Below, one piece after another: positions 1 through 8,480 of a stretch of 64,000 nucleotides of DNA. The notes under the pieces are model-generated. The model was not told the origin of the DNA and did no database searches. It saw nothing but the letters and a program-made list of their open reading frames with translations. The DNA comes from Candidatus Proelusimicrobium excrementi. GTDB lineage: Bacteria; Elusimicrobiota; Elusimicrobia; Elusimicrobiales; Elusimicrobiaceae. Position numbers and translations under genes: made by a program. The DNA is taken from assembly GCA_934643455.1 (NCBI GenBank), contig CAKUBV010000004.1, forward strand, positions 124,001-188,000, written 5' to 3'. Position 1 is the stretch's first letter; every line of letters begins with the position of its first letter.

Positions 1-423
1 GAGGGCCGTTTTCATATAATAAGCCGGTCCGCCGCGGAAGTGCCCGCCCTGTTTTACTTTGTATACTTGCGCCAAAGTGCTTTCGACAAAGGCCGAAGCC
101 GAACTTATAACGGCGATAAGCCACATCCAGAATATCGCGCCGGGTCCGCCCGTCGTAATGGCTATCGCCACGCCGGCTATATTGCCGGTGCCCACGCGCG
201 AAGCCGTGCTTATTGAAAAAGCCTGGAATGAAGATATGTGTCCTTTGCCTTTTGAGCCTTCTCCCAAAGCCAGCAGTTTGAACATCCTGGAAGGGCGCAT
301 AAACTGCACAAAGCCGGTGGCCAGAGTAAAGTATACGCCGGCCGCCATAAGGGCCGCCATCAGGATATACCCCAAGAAGCGGTCGTTGATTAAAGATATT
401 GCTTGATTTATAATATCCGCCAT
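1..423 (-). CDS. AGCS family sodium:amino acid symporter (N-terminal part, truncated by window edge)
   Basis: Reading the minus strand from ATG at 423 gives 141 residues that run off the left edge without a stop. The visible part begins MADIINQAISLIND, then a membrane segment, a region with SMKF-like FMRPSRMFKLL, and the family-typical stretches SSFQAFSISTASRVGTGNIAG and GGPGAIFWMWLIAV followed by KQGGHFRGGPAYYM. These are hallmark motifs of the alanine/glycine:cation symporters (AlsT/DagA/YaaJ type), which import small neutral amino acids with Na+ across the inner membrane. An AAAGGA ribosome-binding site lies 5 bases before the ATG. The gene is divergent from the DUF4405 gene, with about 95 bases between them. 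Substrate cannot be told from this fragment. Confidence 0.9.
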   Translation of the reverse strand, partial: MADIINQAISLINDRFLGYILMAALMAAGVYFTLATGFVQFMRPSRMFKLLALGEGSKGKGHISSFQAFSISTASRVGTGNIAGVAIAITTGGPGAIFWMWLIAVISSASAFVESTLAQVYKVKQGGHFRGGPAYYMKTAL

Positions 424-517
424 AATTTTCCTTTGTTTTTTAAGATATTAAAAATTTATAAACAAATAGTATATATAATATTAAGTATATGCGCCACAAA
501 AAACGGAGATTAAACCA

Positions 518-1021
518 ATGTCTGCAGCCGCCGCGTTAAAAATATTTGTTGATTTCGCAATGCTTGCGTGCTTTTTGTTTCTGTTCGCTTTGCCGGCGAC
601 GGGTGTTTTTACGCACGAGGTTTTAGGTTCTTTCCTATTTGTTTTGTTTTTGCTCCACAACGCTTTAAATTACCGTTGGTACAAAGCTTTGTTTAAAGGC
701 GGTTACGGGGCCGAGCGGATTTTGCGTACGTCGGTAAACGCCGCGCTTAAAAACCTTCCGCGTCTGGCTGGGTTTTGTCTGCGGGGCGCGTTTTTTTGTT
801 TGGCTCTTTACGGCATAAAAGTGTTTTTTGCCGAGGAAATTTTTGCGAAACTGGCTTTTTATTATACCTTTTCCTTCAACGGAGCGGAACGCGGATTAAA
901 TTGTTTTTGTTTGACGTATTTCTCTCTGATTTGCTTCTATGCGTCTTTGGGATATGCCGCTTTGTTTTTGATGGGAAAAACAGCACGCAAAAAACTTAAG
1001 TACGCGCCGTTTGGCACATAA
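518..1021 (+). CDS. DUF4405-type integral membrane protein
   Basis: A 167-residue membrane protein with about four hydrophobic helices. The helix containing HEVLGSFLFVLFLLHNALN carries two spaced histidines (H33 and H47), followed by YRWYKALFKG and a segment rich in small hydrophobics; this is the pattern of DUF4405 proteins, whose paired histidines are thought to bind haem in a cytochrome b-like bundle. A CGGAGA ribosome-binding site precedes the ATG. A possible -10 TATAAT sits at 474-479. The gene is transcribed convergently toward the HdeD-like gene, with a shared hairpin terminator directly after the stop codon. Role is unknown; a redox function is inferred from the family only. Confidence 0.75.
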   Translation: MSAAAALKIFVDFAMLACFLFLFALPATGVFTHEVLGSFLFVLFLLHNALNYRWYKALFKGGYGAERILRTSVNAALKNLPRLAGFCLRGAFFCLALYGIKVFFAEEIFAKLAFYYTFSFNGAERGLNCFCLTYFSLICFYASLGYAALFLMGKTARKKLKYAPFGT

Positions 1022-1050
1022 AAATCCCCCGGCGTCTGACCGGGGGATTT
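1022..1050. terminator. Bidirectional hairpin terminator
   Basis: An 11-base perfect inverted repeat, AAATCCCCCGG at 1022-1032 and CCGGGGGATTT at 1040-1050, with a 7-base loop, begins one base after the stop of the DUF4405 gene and lies just before the end of the convergent HdeD-like gene. A-rich and T-rich edges on both sides suit termination in both directions. Confidence 0.8.
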
Positions 1051-1056
1051 GCGTTT

Positions 1057-1587
1057 CTATTTCAATATTCTTTTGATAAATACGGCTTCCGCAATTGACA
1101 TCGCCCCCGCAAAAAGCAGGAACACGCTTACGTAAGCGGTTATGAACAATGCTCCGAAAACCGGGTAATAAATAATAAGGCACGCTATAACAAAGCCTAT
1201 TATCCCTGCGGCCAGCAATACGCCCCAATTAGTGAAGCCTCTTTTCTTTAAAGAAAACGCCGCCGCCACCTTGGACAGGCTTGTAAACATGGCCCAAAAG
1301 CCTATGATGAAAGGCAAGGCCAATGCCGTCGGCGTGATATTAAGAAGCAAAAACAAGCCTATTATCACGTCCGCTATACCGGCAAACAGGACCCAGCCGC
1401 GTTCTTCGGCCGTGTTGCCGATGAAAGCGGCCAGCTGAGCCGCGCCTGTTATCAGGATTGATATCCCCAAAAGAACGGCCAAGCTTTCCAAGGTTAACCC
1501 CGGATAAGCCAGCACCGTTATGCCGGCAAGAATGAATATAATCCCGGTAACGGTAAGCCAAATGCTTGATTTTGTACTTAGTAACAT
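1057..1587 (-). CDS. HdeD/DUF308 family membrane protein
   Basis: This 176-residue protein is almost wholly hydrophobic, with six predicted membrane helices arranged as three hairpins, as in the HdeD family (DUF308). Typical stretches are LTVTGIIFILAGITVLAYPG near the N-terminus, GISILITGAAQLAAF, and FLLFAGAMSIAEAVF near the end. HdeD of Escherichia coli is linked to acid resistance, but most relatives in other phyla have no tested function. A strong ribosome-binding site (GGGGGT) lies 7 bases before the ATG at 1587. It appears to be a single-gene unit. The region upstream (1588-2002) holds no credible gene. Confidence 0.8.
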   Translation of the reverse strand: MLLSTKSSIWLTVTGIIFILAGITVLAYPGLTLESLAVLLGISILITGAAQLAAFIGNTAEERGWVLFAGIADVIIGLFLLLNITPTALALPFIIGFWAMFTSLSKVAAAFSLKKRGFTNWGVLLAAGIIGFVIACLIIYYPVFGALFITAYVSVFLLFAGAMSIAEAVFIKRILK

Positions 1588-2002
1588 AATTGCTACCCCC
1601 TTATAAGACCTTCTCTAATTATAACCCTTATGCCTATATATTCAAGGGTTTTATATTATGGCGCATTTTGTTTAAATGTTTTTGTATTTGAAATTAACAA
1701 AATAAAAAGTCCTAGTTCCAGGCGTTTGCGGGGAAGGAATACCGGGGTAAACGCGCCGAAGGCGGAGGTATCCGACTGAGCAAACAACAAAGAAATAGGG
1801 CTTTTTAGTAAGAAAACTGGCGGAGAGGGTAGTGTAGACATCAAAATGCTGATGATTGCTTTCTTCCAAATTCCCTGCCAAACAGGGGAAATACAGGGAA
1901 AATATTAATTTTTAGGGCTTTTTCCGCAGCTTTTTGACTTATCTTTCCTATACATTTGATATAAGTTCCCTAAAATATGGAACAGAGAATTAATAGAAAA
2001 TC
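1588..2002. other. Intergenic stretch with left island boundary
   Basis: No convincing gene is seen in these 415 bases. The stretch holds the left copy of the island-flanking direct repeat (1698-1829). Beyond it lies AT-rich sequence with a short hairpin (CCTG/CAGG near 1870-1888) leading to the end of the YgjP-like gene. Short open frames on the minus strand here are translations of the repeat itself, which also occurs next to the tRNA at 11103, and are not treated as genes. Confidence 0.6.
1698..1829. repeat. Direct repeat, left copy (possible attachment-site remnant)
   Basis: These 132 bases match 11103-11233 with about five differences. The right-hand end, reading CTGGCGGAGAGGG, equals the last bases of the tRNA-Ser gene (complement CCCTCTCCGCCA) and stops there; the rest of the tRNA is absent in this copy. 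Such a partial tRNA 3' end facing an intact tRNA 9.4 kb away is what integration at a tRNA leaves. The repeat also contains an internal inverted pair (AAAAAGTCCT and AGGGCTTTTT) that could be a tRNA terminator. Confidence 0.7.
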
Positions 2003-2689
2003 TTAGCCAAAAATCTTTAATTCCAGCTCTGTTTTCAGCGATTTATAATTGGGGCATTTCTGCTCTAACAATCTAAAGAAATTTTTATTATGTTGCTTGT
2101 ATTTGTAATGACAGAGTTCGTGAAAAATAACATAATCTATACATTTTTTTGGTGCTTTGATTAATTCAGAATTCAAAAGAATAAGACCATTTCGTTGGAA
2201 ACTGCCCCAACGTTTTGCCATTTTCCGAATGCTAAAACGAATTTGCATGGCCCCTAATTCCGGAAAAAATTTTAAACAAAAATTCAAACGCTCCTTAAAA
2301 ACTACTTCTGCTCTCTTATATAAAAAGCATTCTACTAGCTCTTGAGGTGGTTTTACGGAATAAACAACAATTTTATTAGCCGCAAACGCGATATGTTCAG
2401 GTATTTTTTTACAAACAATCAACTGATAATGTCTGCCCAAATAGAGAACATCACTTCCGGAGATGTAACTTTGTTTTTTTGAATGAAACTGGCAAAAATA
2501 GGCTTGCTGCTTTTGAATCCACTCTTTCTTTTTTAATAAAAAGTTTTTTCTCTCTTGTAGAGAGGCTCTTAATGGAGTTTTAAAAATTACTTTTCCTGAA
2601 GGAAACACAGTAATAGAAAAACTTTTTCGGATTTCTTCTAGTTCCTCATATATCAATTTATTGTTTTCAACAAGTAAAGTTTTAGTCAT
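2003..2689 (-). CDS. YgjP-like (DUF45) zinc metallopeptidase
   Basis: A 228-residue protein when started at the ATG at 2689, which overlaps the hsdR stop in the string ATGACTAA; a longer in-frame start at 2731 would lie deep inside hsdR and is less likely. The C-terminal part carries HELCH (about 190-194) and a third histidine about six residues later (QHNKNFF), the zinc site of YgjP/SprT-like DUF45 peptidases. The basic N-terminal half with repeated aromatic residues resembles other YgjP proteins. This family is often the last gene of type I restriction operons directly behind hsdR, as here. Its biochemical job in restriction is not settled; a proteolytic or chaperone-like role on HsdR is a guess. 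Confidence 0.85.
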   Translation of the reverse strand: MTKTLLVENNKLIYEELEEIRKSFSITVFPSGKVIFKTPLRASLQERKNFLLKKKEWIQKQQAYFCQFHSKKQSYISGSDVLYLGRHYQLIVCKKIPEHIAFAANKIVVYSVKPPQELVECFLYKRAEVVFKERLNFCLKFFPELGAMQIRFSIRKMAKRWGSFQRNGLILLNSELIKAPKKCIDYVIFHELCHYKYKQHNKNFFRLLEQKCPNYKSLKTELELKIFG

Positions 2690-5600
2690 TTTTTGTAGCC
2701 AAATTCCAAATATTATTAATAAAATTTTCAATAAATTCTATGGAAAGGGGTATTCCCATTTCCTTTTTGACTACGTCAAATAAGAAATCTTCCAATTGAT
2801 CCCGCACTGCCCGTTTAACTTCAATGCTCGTTTTCCAGTCTACAATCTTTTCTTTCTGTATTACTGCTCCAATATGTTGAACTATTTGTAGTATCTGCTC
2901 CTGCGAAGCTTTTTCATTTAAATCCTGGCGCGCCAAGCGGTAAAAAGGGTGTAAGGCTTTTATTTCCCGTATAGAGGCAGGGATATCATTGTCTTCATAA
3001 TTTTCAACTTCTGTTTGCAATTGCTTGGTCTCTTCTAGCAAAGCATTTAAATCTTCTTTCTTGGCTGTTTTTAACGTTTCAATAAGTGCTTTTACTTGGT
3101 CGCTAAATTTTTTATAAAAAATGGGATCCTGCTCCCATCTTTCATGGATAGTTTTTTGCGTTTGAGCCGCAATTGCTTCTGCTTTAGAGCGATTTGAAAG
3201 CCCATTCTGTGCGTCTTCAATAAAGCGGTTAAATTCCATTATATCGCTTAAATTAATGGGTTTTGAAAGAATTTCCACTCCTTTGGCTGTAACGTACTTG
3301 TCTAATATCTTGCGTATTTGGTCTTCATATTTGGAAAAATCCACCCGTTCTGCCAATACTGTTTGGGTTATTTTTTTAATTTCTATAAATCGTTTTAAAT
3401 CTTTAGACAATGTATCTAACTGGGTAGGATCAATTTTTTCATAAAAATCGGGCAAACTGCGGCAAACATTTAATTCCTGAATCATTTTGCTTACATTCGC
3501 ATAGAATTTTTTGCGTCTTTCTTCATCTTCTTTTAAGAATACAATGTAATCTTCATAACTATCTTTATTTGATATGGTTTTAAATGTATCCAATAATATT
3601 TGGTGAATTTTATCTAAATCCGCTATTTTTTCGCTGGTATTTAGCAGGGCCTTCTCAATATCTTCAGCGGCAAAATTAGAAAATAATTCTAAAGCGTTTT
3701 TTAAGTTTTTAGCATTTTTGGAATAGTCAAAAATAAAGCCGTTTACTTTCATTTGTTTACCCGGTTTCCCTTCGTATACGCGGTTTACGCGGGCAATAGC
3801 TTGTAATAAATTATGGTCTTTAAGTTGCTTTGCCAAATATAGAGCCGTGTTTACAGGAGCATCAAACCCAGTGAGAAGTTTATCTACCACAATAAGGATT
3901 TCACATCCTTCAGGGTCATCTTTAAAAGAACGGATTTGTTGTTTTTCGTAATTATCCAGAGACCCTTGTACGCGTTTTTGTTCTGCCAAAAAACGGCTAA
4001 TTTCTTTTTTATGTTCTGGCAACTGGTCATCGGATTCTTCTTCTAAGTTGGCAGAATCGGAAATAATTACCGCGCTATTTATACCGCCTAATAAATCTAA
4101 TGCTTTTTTGAAACAAATAGCTGCATATTTGGACGGTAAAACAGCCTGAGCTTTCAGACCTGTTCCTTGGAAATTTTCCTTAAAATGTCCATGGATATCC
4201 AAGGCAATCATATCTACCCGTTGAGTAGTTTCTTCTATTAGTTTAGAGTTCAAAAACTTTTTAGACAGTTCTGCCTTTTGTTCTTTGCTAAGAGGTTCCA
4301 AAATCCGATCAAAAAAGTTATCCATAGCACAGTTGGCGTCTTGTTCCACAAAACGGCCTTGATAAATGAGAGGTAAAATCGCCCCGTCTTCCTGCGCTTC
4401 GGAAATCGTATAAGCGTCTATTAATCCACCAAATTGATGAATAGAAGTCGCTCTATCTTTTTTAAGAAGAGGTGTGCCAGTAAACCCTAAAATACAGGCG
4501 TTAGGCAGCATTTGAAGCATTTTCTCCCTGCCAGCACCTCCTTGGGTGCGATGCGCCTCATCTACTAAAACAAAAATATTAGGATCTGGGTCAATGTACA
4601 GAGGCGTTTTCATTTCCGCGAATTTATGAATAAGAGTAGTTACTACATCTGCACTTTTTAATTCAATTAATTCTCTTAAGTGGTTTGCAGACTTAGCTTG
4701 CACCACGCCTTTTTTAATATTACAAGCGGCAAAAGTATCTCTAATTTGCCCATCTAATTGGATTCGGTCGGTTACAACAATTACACGGGGATTGTTAACC
4801 TGTTCAATTAGATTTTTTACCAGCATTACCATCGTCAAACTTTTGCCGGAACCCTGGGTATGCCAAATCAGCCCGCCGCGGCGCTTGCCATTTTCCAGCG
4901 GTTTTACTCTTTCCAAGGTGCGTTTAATTGCATAATACTGCTGATAACGGGCAATTTTTTTAATGTTATTATCATATACAATAAAGTTGCGGATGATATC
5001 CAATAAGTGCGTAGGGTGCAAAAGGCAAAAGATACCCAAATTTTGGGGATTTAAAGGGATATTGTGTTGTTGGTAAGCCGAGCGCAACAAGTCTTGCCCA
5101 ATAGCGTGCAAAACCTTATCATTTATAGGTTCGTTTTGGCAAGCAAGGGCCTGATGCTGTATTTGTTGAACAAAAGAATCTTCTCCACGCAGTTTCCATT
5201 CGGAATAAAATGCGGCGGGAGTAAGCATCGTGCCATATTTAAAATCTTCTCGGTTAGCAGCCACTAAAATTTGCGGATATAAGAAAAACTTAGGGATTTG
5301 CGTGCCTTGCTGATTCCGTAACATCTGCACAATGGCGTCTTTAATGGATACGGATGGCTTTTTATTTTCAATTACCGCCAAGGGGATCCCATTTACAAAG
5401 AGTACAATATCAGGCCGCCGATTGCTGTTTTCACTAATTTCAAATTCGGCTGTTACGTGAAACTGGTTGTTTTGAATATTATCAAAATCAACAAAGCGCA
5501 TTTGGGGGGATTGTTTTTTACCGTTGATGAACTCTTGCACGCTTTGTCCGGCCATTAGTGTAGAATAAACATATTCGGACGCTTTCACCACACCATTATC

Positions 5601-5858
5601 CAAACGTGGCTTTTCTAAATCTGCCAAAGCTTCATAAATACTTTGGTCGGAAATATTGTCCGAGTTTATTTTTCGTAATGCCTCAAAGGCGATATCCGTT
5701 AGGATGTAGCGGCGGCTATCGTTTTGCCGCAAATCGCGCACTTGTTGGCGGGATAAGTAGGTATAGCCCATATTTACCAATTGAATAAGGGCCGGAATTT
5801 GGCTGGAGTTGGCTTCGTCTAAATCGGGAAGTTGGTAAAATTCTGCAGGGTTATTCAT
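2682..5858 (-). CDS. hsdR: Type I restriction enzyme, R subunit (HsdR)
   Basis: The motor and nuclease subunit of a type I restriction-modification enzyme, 1058 residues from the ATG at 5858. An AGGAG site lies 8 bases upstream, and the start overlaps the previous stop in ATGAATAA. The N-terminal nuclease domain has the PD...ExK pattern (RPDIVLFV then AVIENKKP, about D150, E164, K166). The helicase part has Walker A (HTQGSGKSLTM, about 333-343), the Walker B box VDEAHRTQ (about 432-439), GFTGTP, and later LLTGFDAP and ARVNRVY. The long C-terminal region is helical and should contact the methylase core. Length and motif order are normal, so the subunit looks intact. Confidence 0.96.
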   Translation of the reverse strand: MNNPAEFYQLPDLDEANSSQIPALIQLVNMGYTYLSRQQVRDLRQNDSRRYILTDIAFEALRKINSDNISDQSIYEALADLEKPRLDNGVVKASEYVYSTLMAGQSVQEFINGKKQSPQMRFVDFDNIQNNQFHVTAEFEISENSNRRPDIVLFVNGIPLAVIENKKPSVSIKDAIVQMLRNQQGTQIPKFFLYPQILVAANREDFKYGTMLTPAAFYSEWKLRGEDSFVQQIQHQALACQNEPINDKVLHAIGQDLLRSAYQQHNIPLNPQNLGIFCLLHPTHLLDIIRNFIVYDNNIKKIARYQQYYAIKRTLERVKPLENGKRRGGLIWHTQGSGKSLTMVMLVKNLIEQVNNPRVIVVTDRIQLDGQIRDTFAACNIKKGVVQAKSANHLRELIELKSADVVTTLIHKFAEMKTPLYIDPDPNIFVLVDEAHRTQGGAGREKMLQMLPNACILGFTGTPLLKKDRATSIHQFGGLIDAYTISEAQEDGAILPLIYQGRFVEQDANCAMDNFFDRILEPLSKEQKAELSKKFLNSKLIEETTQRVDMIALDIHGHFKENFQGTGLKAQAVLPSKYAAICFKKALDLLGGINSAVIISDSANLEEESDDQLPEHKKEISRFLAEQKRVQGSLDNYEKQQIRSFKDDPEGCEILIVVDKLLTGFDAPVNTALYLAKQLKDHNLLQAIARVNRVYEGKPGKQMKVNGFIFDYSKNAKNLKNALELFSNFAAEDIEKALLNTSEKIADLDKIHQILLDTFKTISNKDSYEDYIVFLKEDEERRKKFYANVSKMIQELNVCRSLPDFYEKIDPTQLDTLSKDLKRFIEIKKITQTVLAERVDFSKYEDQIRKILDKYVTAKGVEILSKPINLSDIMEFNRFIEDAQNGLSNRSKAEAIAAQTQKTIHERWEQDPIFYKKFSDQVKALIETLKTAKKEDLNALLEETKQLQTEVENYEDNDIPASIREIKALHPFYRLARQDLNEKASQEQILQIVQHIGAVIQKEKIVDWKTSIEVKRAVRDQLEDFLFDVVKKEMGIPLSIEFIENFINNIWNLATKND

Positions 5859-6204
5859 CGGTTTTCTCCTGTGTGGGGGAAGTTTCTCCATTTTGTCTAT
5901 CCCTTAAGAGATATTGTTGAATGGCATCTAAAATATTAATGGGTAATACTTGCCATGTCGGTTGATTGTGTGAATTGGGATATCCGATACATTTTTCTTT
6001 ATTTGTTTTTTTCTCTTTTTCACGGTCAGATACATGCCAACGAAAACCAATAGCGGGTTTTTCCCCTCTATATTTAATACGAGCCAGTACCCAAGTATTA
6101 TCATCGTAAATAATCTCTTCTATTCTGGTCCCTTTGGGATGGGTACATTCTATTGGATCTGTTATAACATACACCTGATTATCTATAGTTACCGTTTTGC
6201 TCAT
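5851..6204 (-). CDS. Unknown 117-residue protein inside the hsd operon
   Basis: A small soluble protein lying between hsdS and hsdR, 7 bases after the hsdS stop and overlapping the hsdR start by 8 bases. It has no signal peptide or membrane segment. Its first half is beta-rich (TVTIDNQVYVITD, RIEEIIYDDNTWVLARIKYRG), followed by a lysine/glutamate-rich stretch and a tail ending in polar residues. I do not recognise a family. The tight coupling on both sides says that it is made together with HsdS and HsdR; an accessory or regulatory role is possible but not shown by the sequence. Confidence 0.65.
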   Translation of the reverse strand: MSKTVTIDNQVYVITDPIECTHPKGTRIEEIIYDDNTWVLARIKYRGEKPAIGFRWHVSDREKEKKTNKEKCIGYPNSHNQPTWQVLPINILDAIQQYLLRDRQNGETSPTQEKTDE

Positions 6205-6211
6205 ATTTTCT

Positions 6212-7402
6212 TTACCAATTTAACCTTACTTTTCCTGTTAGAAGTATCTGCATAAGGCCCTTTTTTTGTTCTTCCAGTTTGACTAATTTTTGGCGTAGTA
6301 AATCTATTTCTTTGTCTGCCTTTTGTAATATTTTTGCAATAGCATTTTGTTCTTTTTGAGAGGGATACTGTAGTTTCATATCGCGCAAAGTACTTAATAC
6401 AATATAAGGCATGCTTCCTACTTTTGTTTCTTTGGCTAAACGTTTGGGTAAAGCAAGCTCTAATATGTATTTTGTAAAAAAAATATTTTTACTGAAAGAA
6501 TCTAATACATAAGTTCTTTGGTAAGCGTTAAATTTTCCTTTGTAATAATGAATGTAACCAATATTTCCATTTCCAGAAATTAACAAAGCTTCTGTGTCAA
6601 ACGCAAATTTGTCTATAAAGAACACTTCTTTTGAACAAGTAAAAAATTTATATTGTCCGAAATCAACCATTGCGTTGGCATCAAGTCGTCCTGTAGTAAT
6701 AGAACAAATTTTGCCCAATTTGGTTGTTTTCCATTTTTCAGTAAATCCTTTTAAGCGTGTGCGGCCGGTAAGGAGTTGCTGCATAAGATACTTCTTTTGC
6801 AATTCTTTTTGTTCAATCAGTTTTCGCGTTAATTGTATGGCCTTATCCCATGTTTCCAACACCTCAACAATCTTGTGTTGTTCTTCAATTGGTGGGAGGA
6901 AAAGTTTGACTTTTTGTATTAAAGAAAAACTAATAGAAAAAACTTTTGTCCCTTGGGCAATAGCTTTAAGTGTTTTGGAAACTATAGTATGTTTAAACAA
7001 ATATCGCGCAAAGCCAGGGGCAAAAGTTCCTTTCAAGGGACGAAGTGGAATTGTGTGTAAACCAGCAACAAGTTTTTTTATGCCAATATTAGATATTTCA
7101 ACTAATTTAGCGATACCGTCATAGTTTTCAGATGCATCAACAAGAACAATATCCCCAGGGCGCAAAAGGTATTTGTTAATGTTTTTAACAAACTGTTCAT
7201 TAACCAAATAAGGCAATATGGAACTCACACTAATTAGTTCATCTAGGCAACCAGTATGTATATCCCCGTAGTGAATATATCCCAGTGTTTGCGCTTTATT
7301 TGTCAGCTGACGGCGAGAAAAACTTAGGTTAGGTAAAAGCGAAAATATTTCCTGAACACTATGCTTTTCCCAATTGTTAGGACGAATTTGATTATGTAAC
7401 AT
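6212..7402 (-). CDS. hsdS: Type I restriction specificity subunit (HsdS), two target-recognition domains
   Basis: A 396-residue DNA-specificity subunit. It has two target-recognition halves, each ending in a coiled-coil conserved region: the first contains LPPIEEQHKIVEVLETWDKA then ELQKKYLMQQLLTGRTRLKG, and the second YPSQKEQNAIAKILQKADKE then EEQKKGLMQILLTGKVRL. These repeated LLTGR/K-R-L elements are typical of full HsdS proteins. TRD1 spans about residues 1-160 and TRD2 about 215-330. An AGGTG site precedes the ATG. It sits between the TIR-like gene and the small unknown gene, not directly beside hsdM, which is an unusual order. Confidence 0.95.
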   Translation of the reverse strand: MLHNQIRPNNWEKHSVQEIFSLLPNLSFSRRQLTNKAQTLGYIHYGDIHTGCLDELISVSSILPYLVNEQFVKNINKYLLRPGDIVLVDASENYDGIAKLVEISNIGIKKLVAGLHTIPLRPLKGTFAPGFARYLFKHTIVSKTLKAIAQGTKVFSISFSLIQKVKLFLPPIEEQHKIVEVLETWDKAIQLTRKLIEQKELQKKYLMQQLLTGRTRLKGFTEKWKTTKLGKICSITTGRLDANAMVDFGQYKFFTCSKEVFFIDKFAFDTEALLISGNGNIGYIHYYKGKFNAYQRTYVLDSFSKNIFFTKYILELALPKRLAKETKVGSMPYIVLSTLRDMKLQYPSQKEQNAIAKILQKADKEIDLLRQKLVKLEEQKKGLMQILLTGKVRLNW

Positions 7403-7413
7403 TATATTTACAC

Positions 7414-8067
7414 CTAAAGATTTTTATTATCAATGTTATATCCCTGTTTAGCTAATTCTTTTAGCAAATAAAGAGCAGCATCCTCTACTTTATTTTGAAA
7501 AGGAATATATATTAAACCTTGAATATCTGAAGGTTTTTCAAAATTTTCATCTTCTTTAAGCAAAATGGCTACTTTATCCCTTCCTAATTTAGCCAAAAAC
7601 ATACCTAGTTCCAGAACCACATTCTGTCGTACACGTTTTTTAGTACAGTCTTCATTTTTTGCCTTTCCTTCGTCGTCAGGGGTTGCCAATACAATTGCGT
7701 AACCGATATCCGCACTATAAGTTTCTAGTTTTTCTATGATTGTTTGACCTGCGGAAGCTTCTTGATCCAATATCACAGGGTTTAAATCCCATCGGCGCAA
7801 TAAGGCTTCTAGCTGGGTTTTTGCAATTTCATCATGCCCATATACAACGAATATTTTTTTGTTGTTTGTAGAGTGTCCCTGCAAAATTTCTTTTTCTAAA
7901 GAGCAATTTTTACCCTGAAAAGAAATATTTCCGGTGCTAAAGCAGTTAATAATACAGCCAGAGTTTGTTTTTATACGTTTTCCATGTGCTATATCTTCTT
8001 CGGCTATTATAGAAATTTGTTTGTTTCCAGATAACTTTTGTTTAATCTCTTCAAAACTCATTTTCAT
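7414..8067 (-). CDS. TIR-like nucleotide-binding domain protein (PF10137 type)
   Basis: A 217-residue soluble protein. Residues about 70-190 match the TIR-like family known from Pycsar/CBASS-type effectors and stand-alone predicted nucleotide-binding proteins: KKIFVVYGHD (about 70-79), then ASAGQTIIEKLE (about 104-115), ATPDDEGK, RVRQNVVLELGMF (about 145-157), LGRDKVAILL and PSDIQGLIYIPF. E112 in the GQTIIEKLE motif is a candidate catalytic glutamate. The N-terminal 65 residues contain a short INCFSTGNISFQGKN segment and might sense a ligand. A GAGG site sits 7 bases before the ATG. It lies between an unknown gene and hsdS, so it is probably co-expressed with the restriction system; NAD-degrading defence activity is inferred from the family. 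Confidence 0.85.
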   Translation of the reverse strand: MKMSFEEIKQKLSGNKQISIIAEEDIAHGKRIKTNSGCIINCFSTGNISFQGKNCSLEKEILQGHSTNNKKIFVVYGHDEIAKTQLEALLRRWDLNPVILDQEASAGQTIIEKLETYSADIGYAIVLATPDDEGKAKNEDCTKKRVRQNVVLELGMFLAKLGRDKVAILLKEDENFEKPSDIQGLIYIPFQNKVEDAALYLLKELAKQGYNIDNKNL

Positions 8068-8107
8068 TTGCTTACCTCTAATATGTATTTATACTATATT
8101 CTAAAGA

Positions 8108-8431
8108 TTAGTTGTTCTCTATATACCCACCTTTTCCGGCAACTTCACAGCAAAAAAGACGAGAAATTGTCGCACGGGAAAATCCCTTTGCCCTCTTAGC
8201 AGCAAGTAATGCCTGCTTAAATGCATTAGCAGCTGCTTCTGCTGTGAACATTGTGCTAGTTTCTAGTGTAGTATTGGGGAATAAAAAACTTCTAGAATTG
8301 TTCATTACTATCATTGTATTAAACACACCACGGCTAGCGTCCGCTATTTCTTGCGCAGATATATCATTAGGACTTAAATCATACGTAACTATTACTTTTG
8401 AAACATTTAATTGAACTTTTGTACTTGACAT
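8108..8431 (-). CDS. Unknown 107-residue protein inside the hsd operon
   Basis: A small protein with a good ribosome-binding site (AGGGGAA) upstream of the ATG at 8431, about 50 bases after hsdM and 40 bases before the TIR-like gene. It has no signal peptide or membrane helix. The N-terminal part is beta-like (KVQLNVSKVIVTYDLS), and the rest is alanine-rich and helical (EAAANAFKQALLAAKRAKG), ending with two adjacent cysteines (LFCCEV) and a glycine-rich tail. No family is recognised. Its position between the methylase and the TIR-like gene suggests a partner or regulator of one of them, but nothing in the sequence proves it. Confidence 0.6.
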   Translation of the reverse strand: MSSTKVQLNVSKVIVTYDLSPNDISAQEIADASRGVFNTMIVMNNSRSFLFPNTTLETSTMFTAEAAANAFKQALLAAKRAKGFSRATISRLFCCEVAGKGGYIENN

Positions 8432-8480
8432 ATTATTTCCCCTTTTTAATTTTCCCCGAGCTGCCGTATAAGTATGAAAT

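Noticed and set aside
1656..1881. Minus-strand open frames across the left repeat
   Set aside because: They translate the direct repeat that also lies behind the tRNA-Ser; the same peptide pattern appears from the right copy. No ribosome-binding site is present, so they are not counted as genes.
2687..2731. Upstream start of the YgjP-like gene at 2731
   Set aside because: It would overlap hsdR by 50 bases, and the ATG at 2689 gives the same 8-base overlap style seen at the hsdR start.
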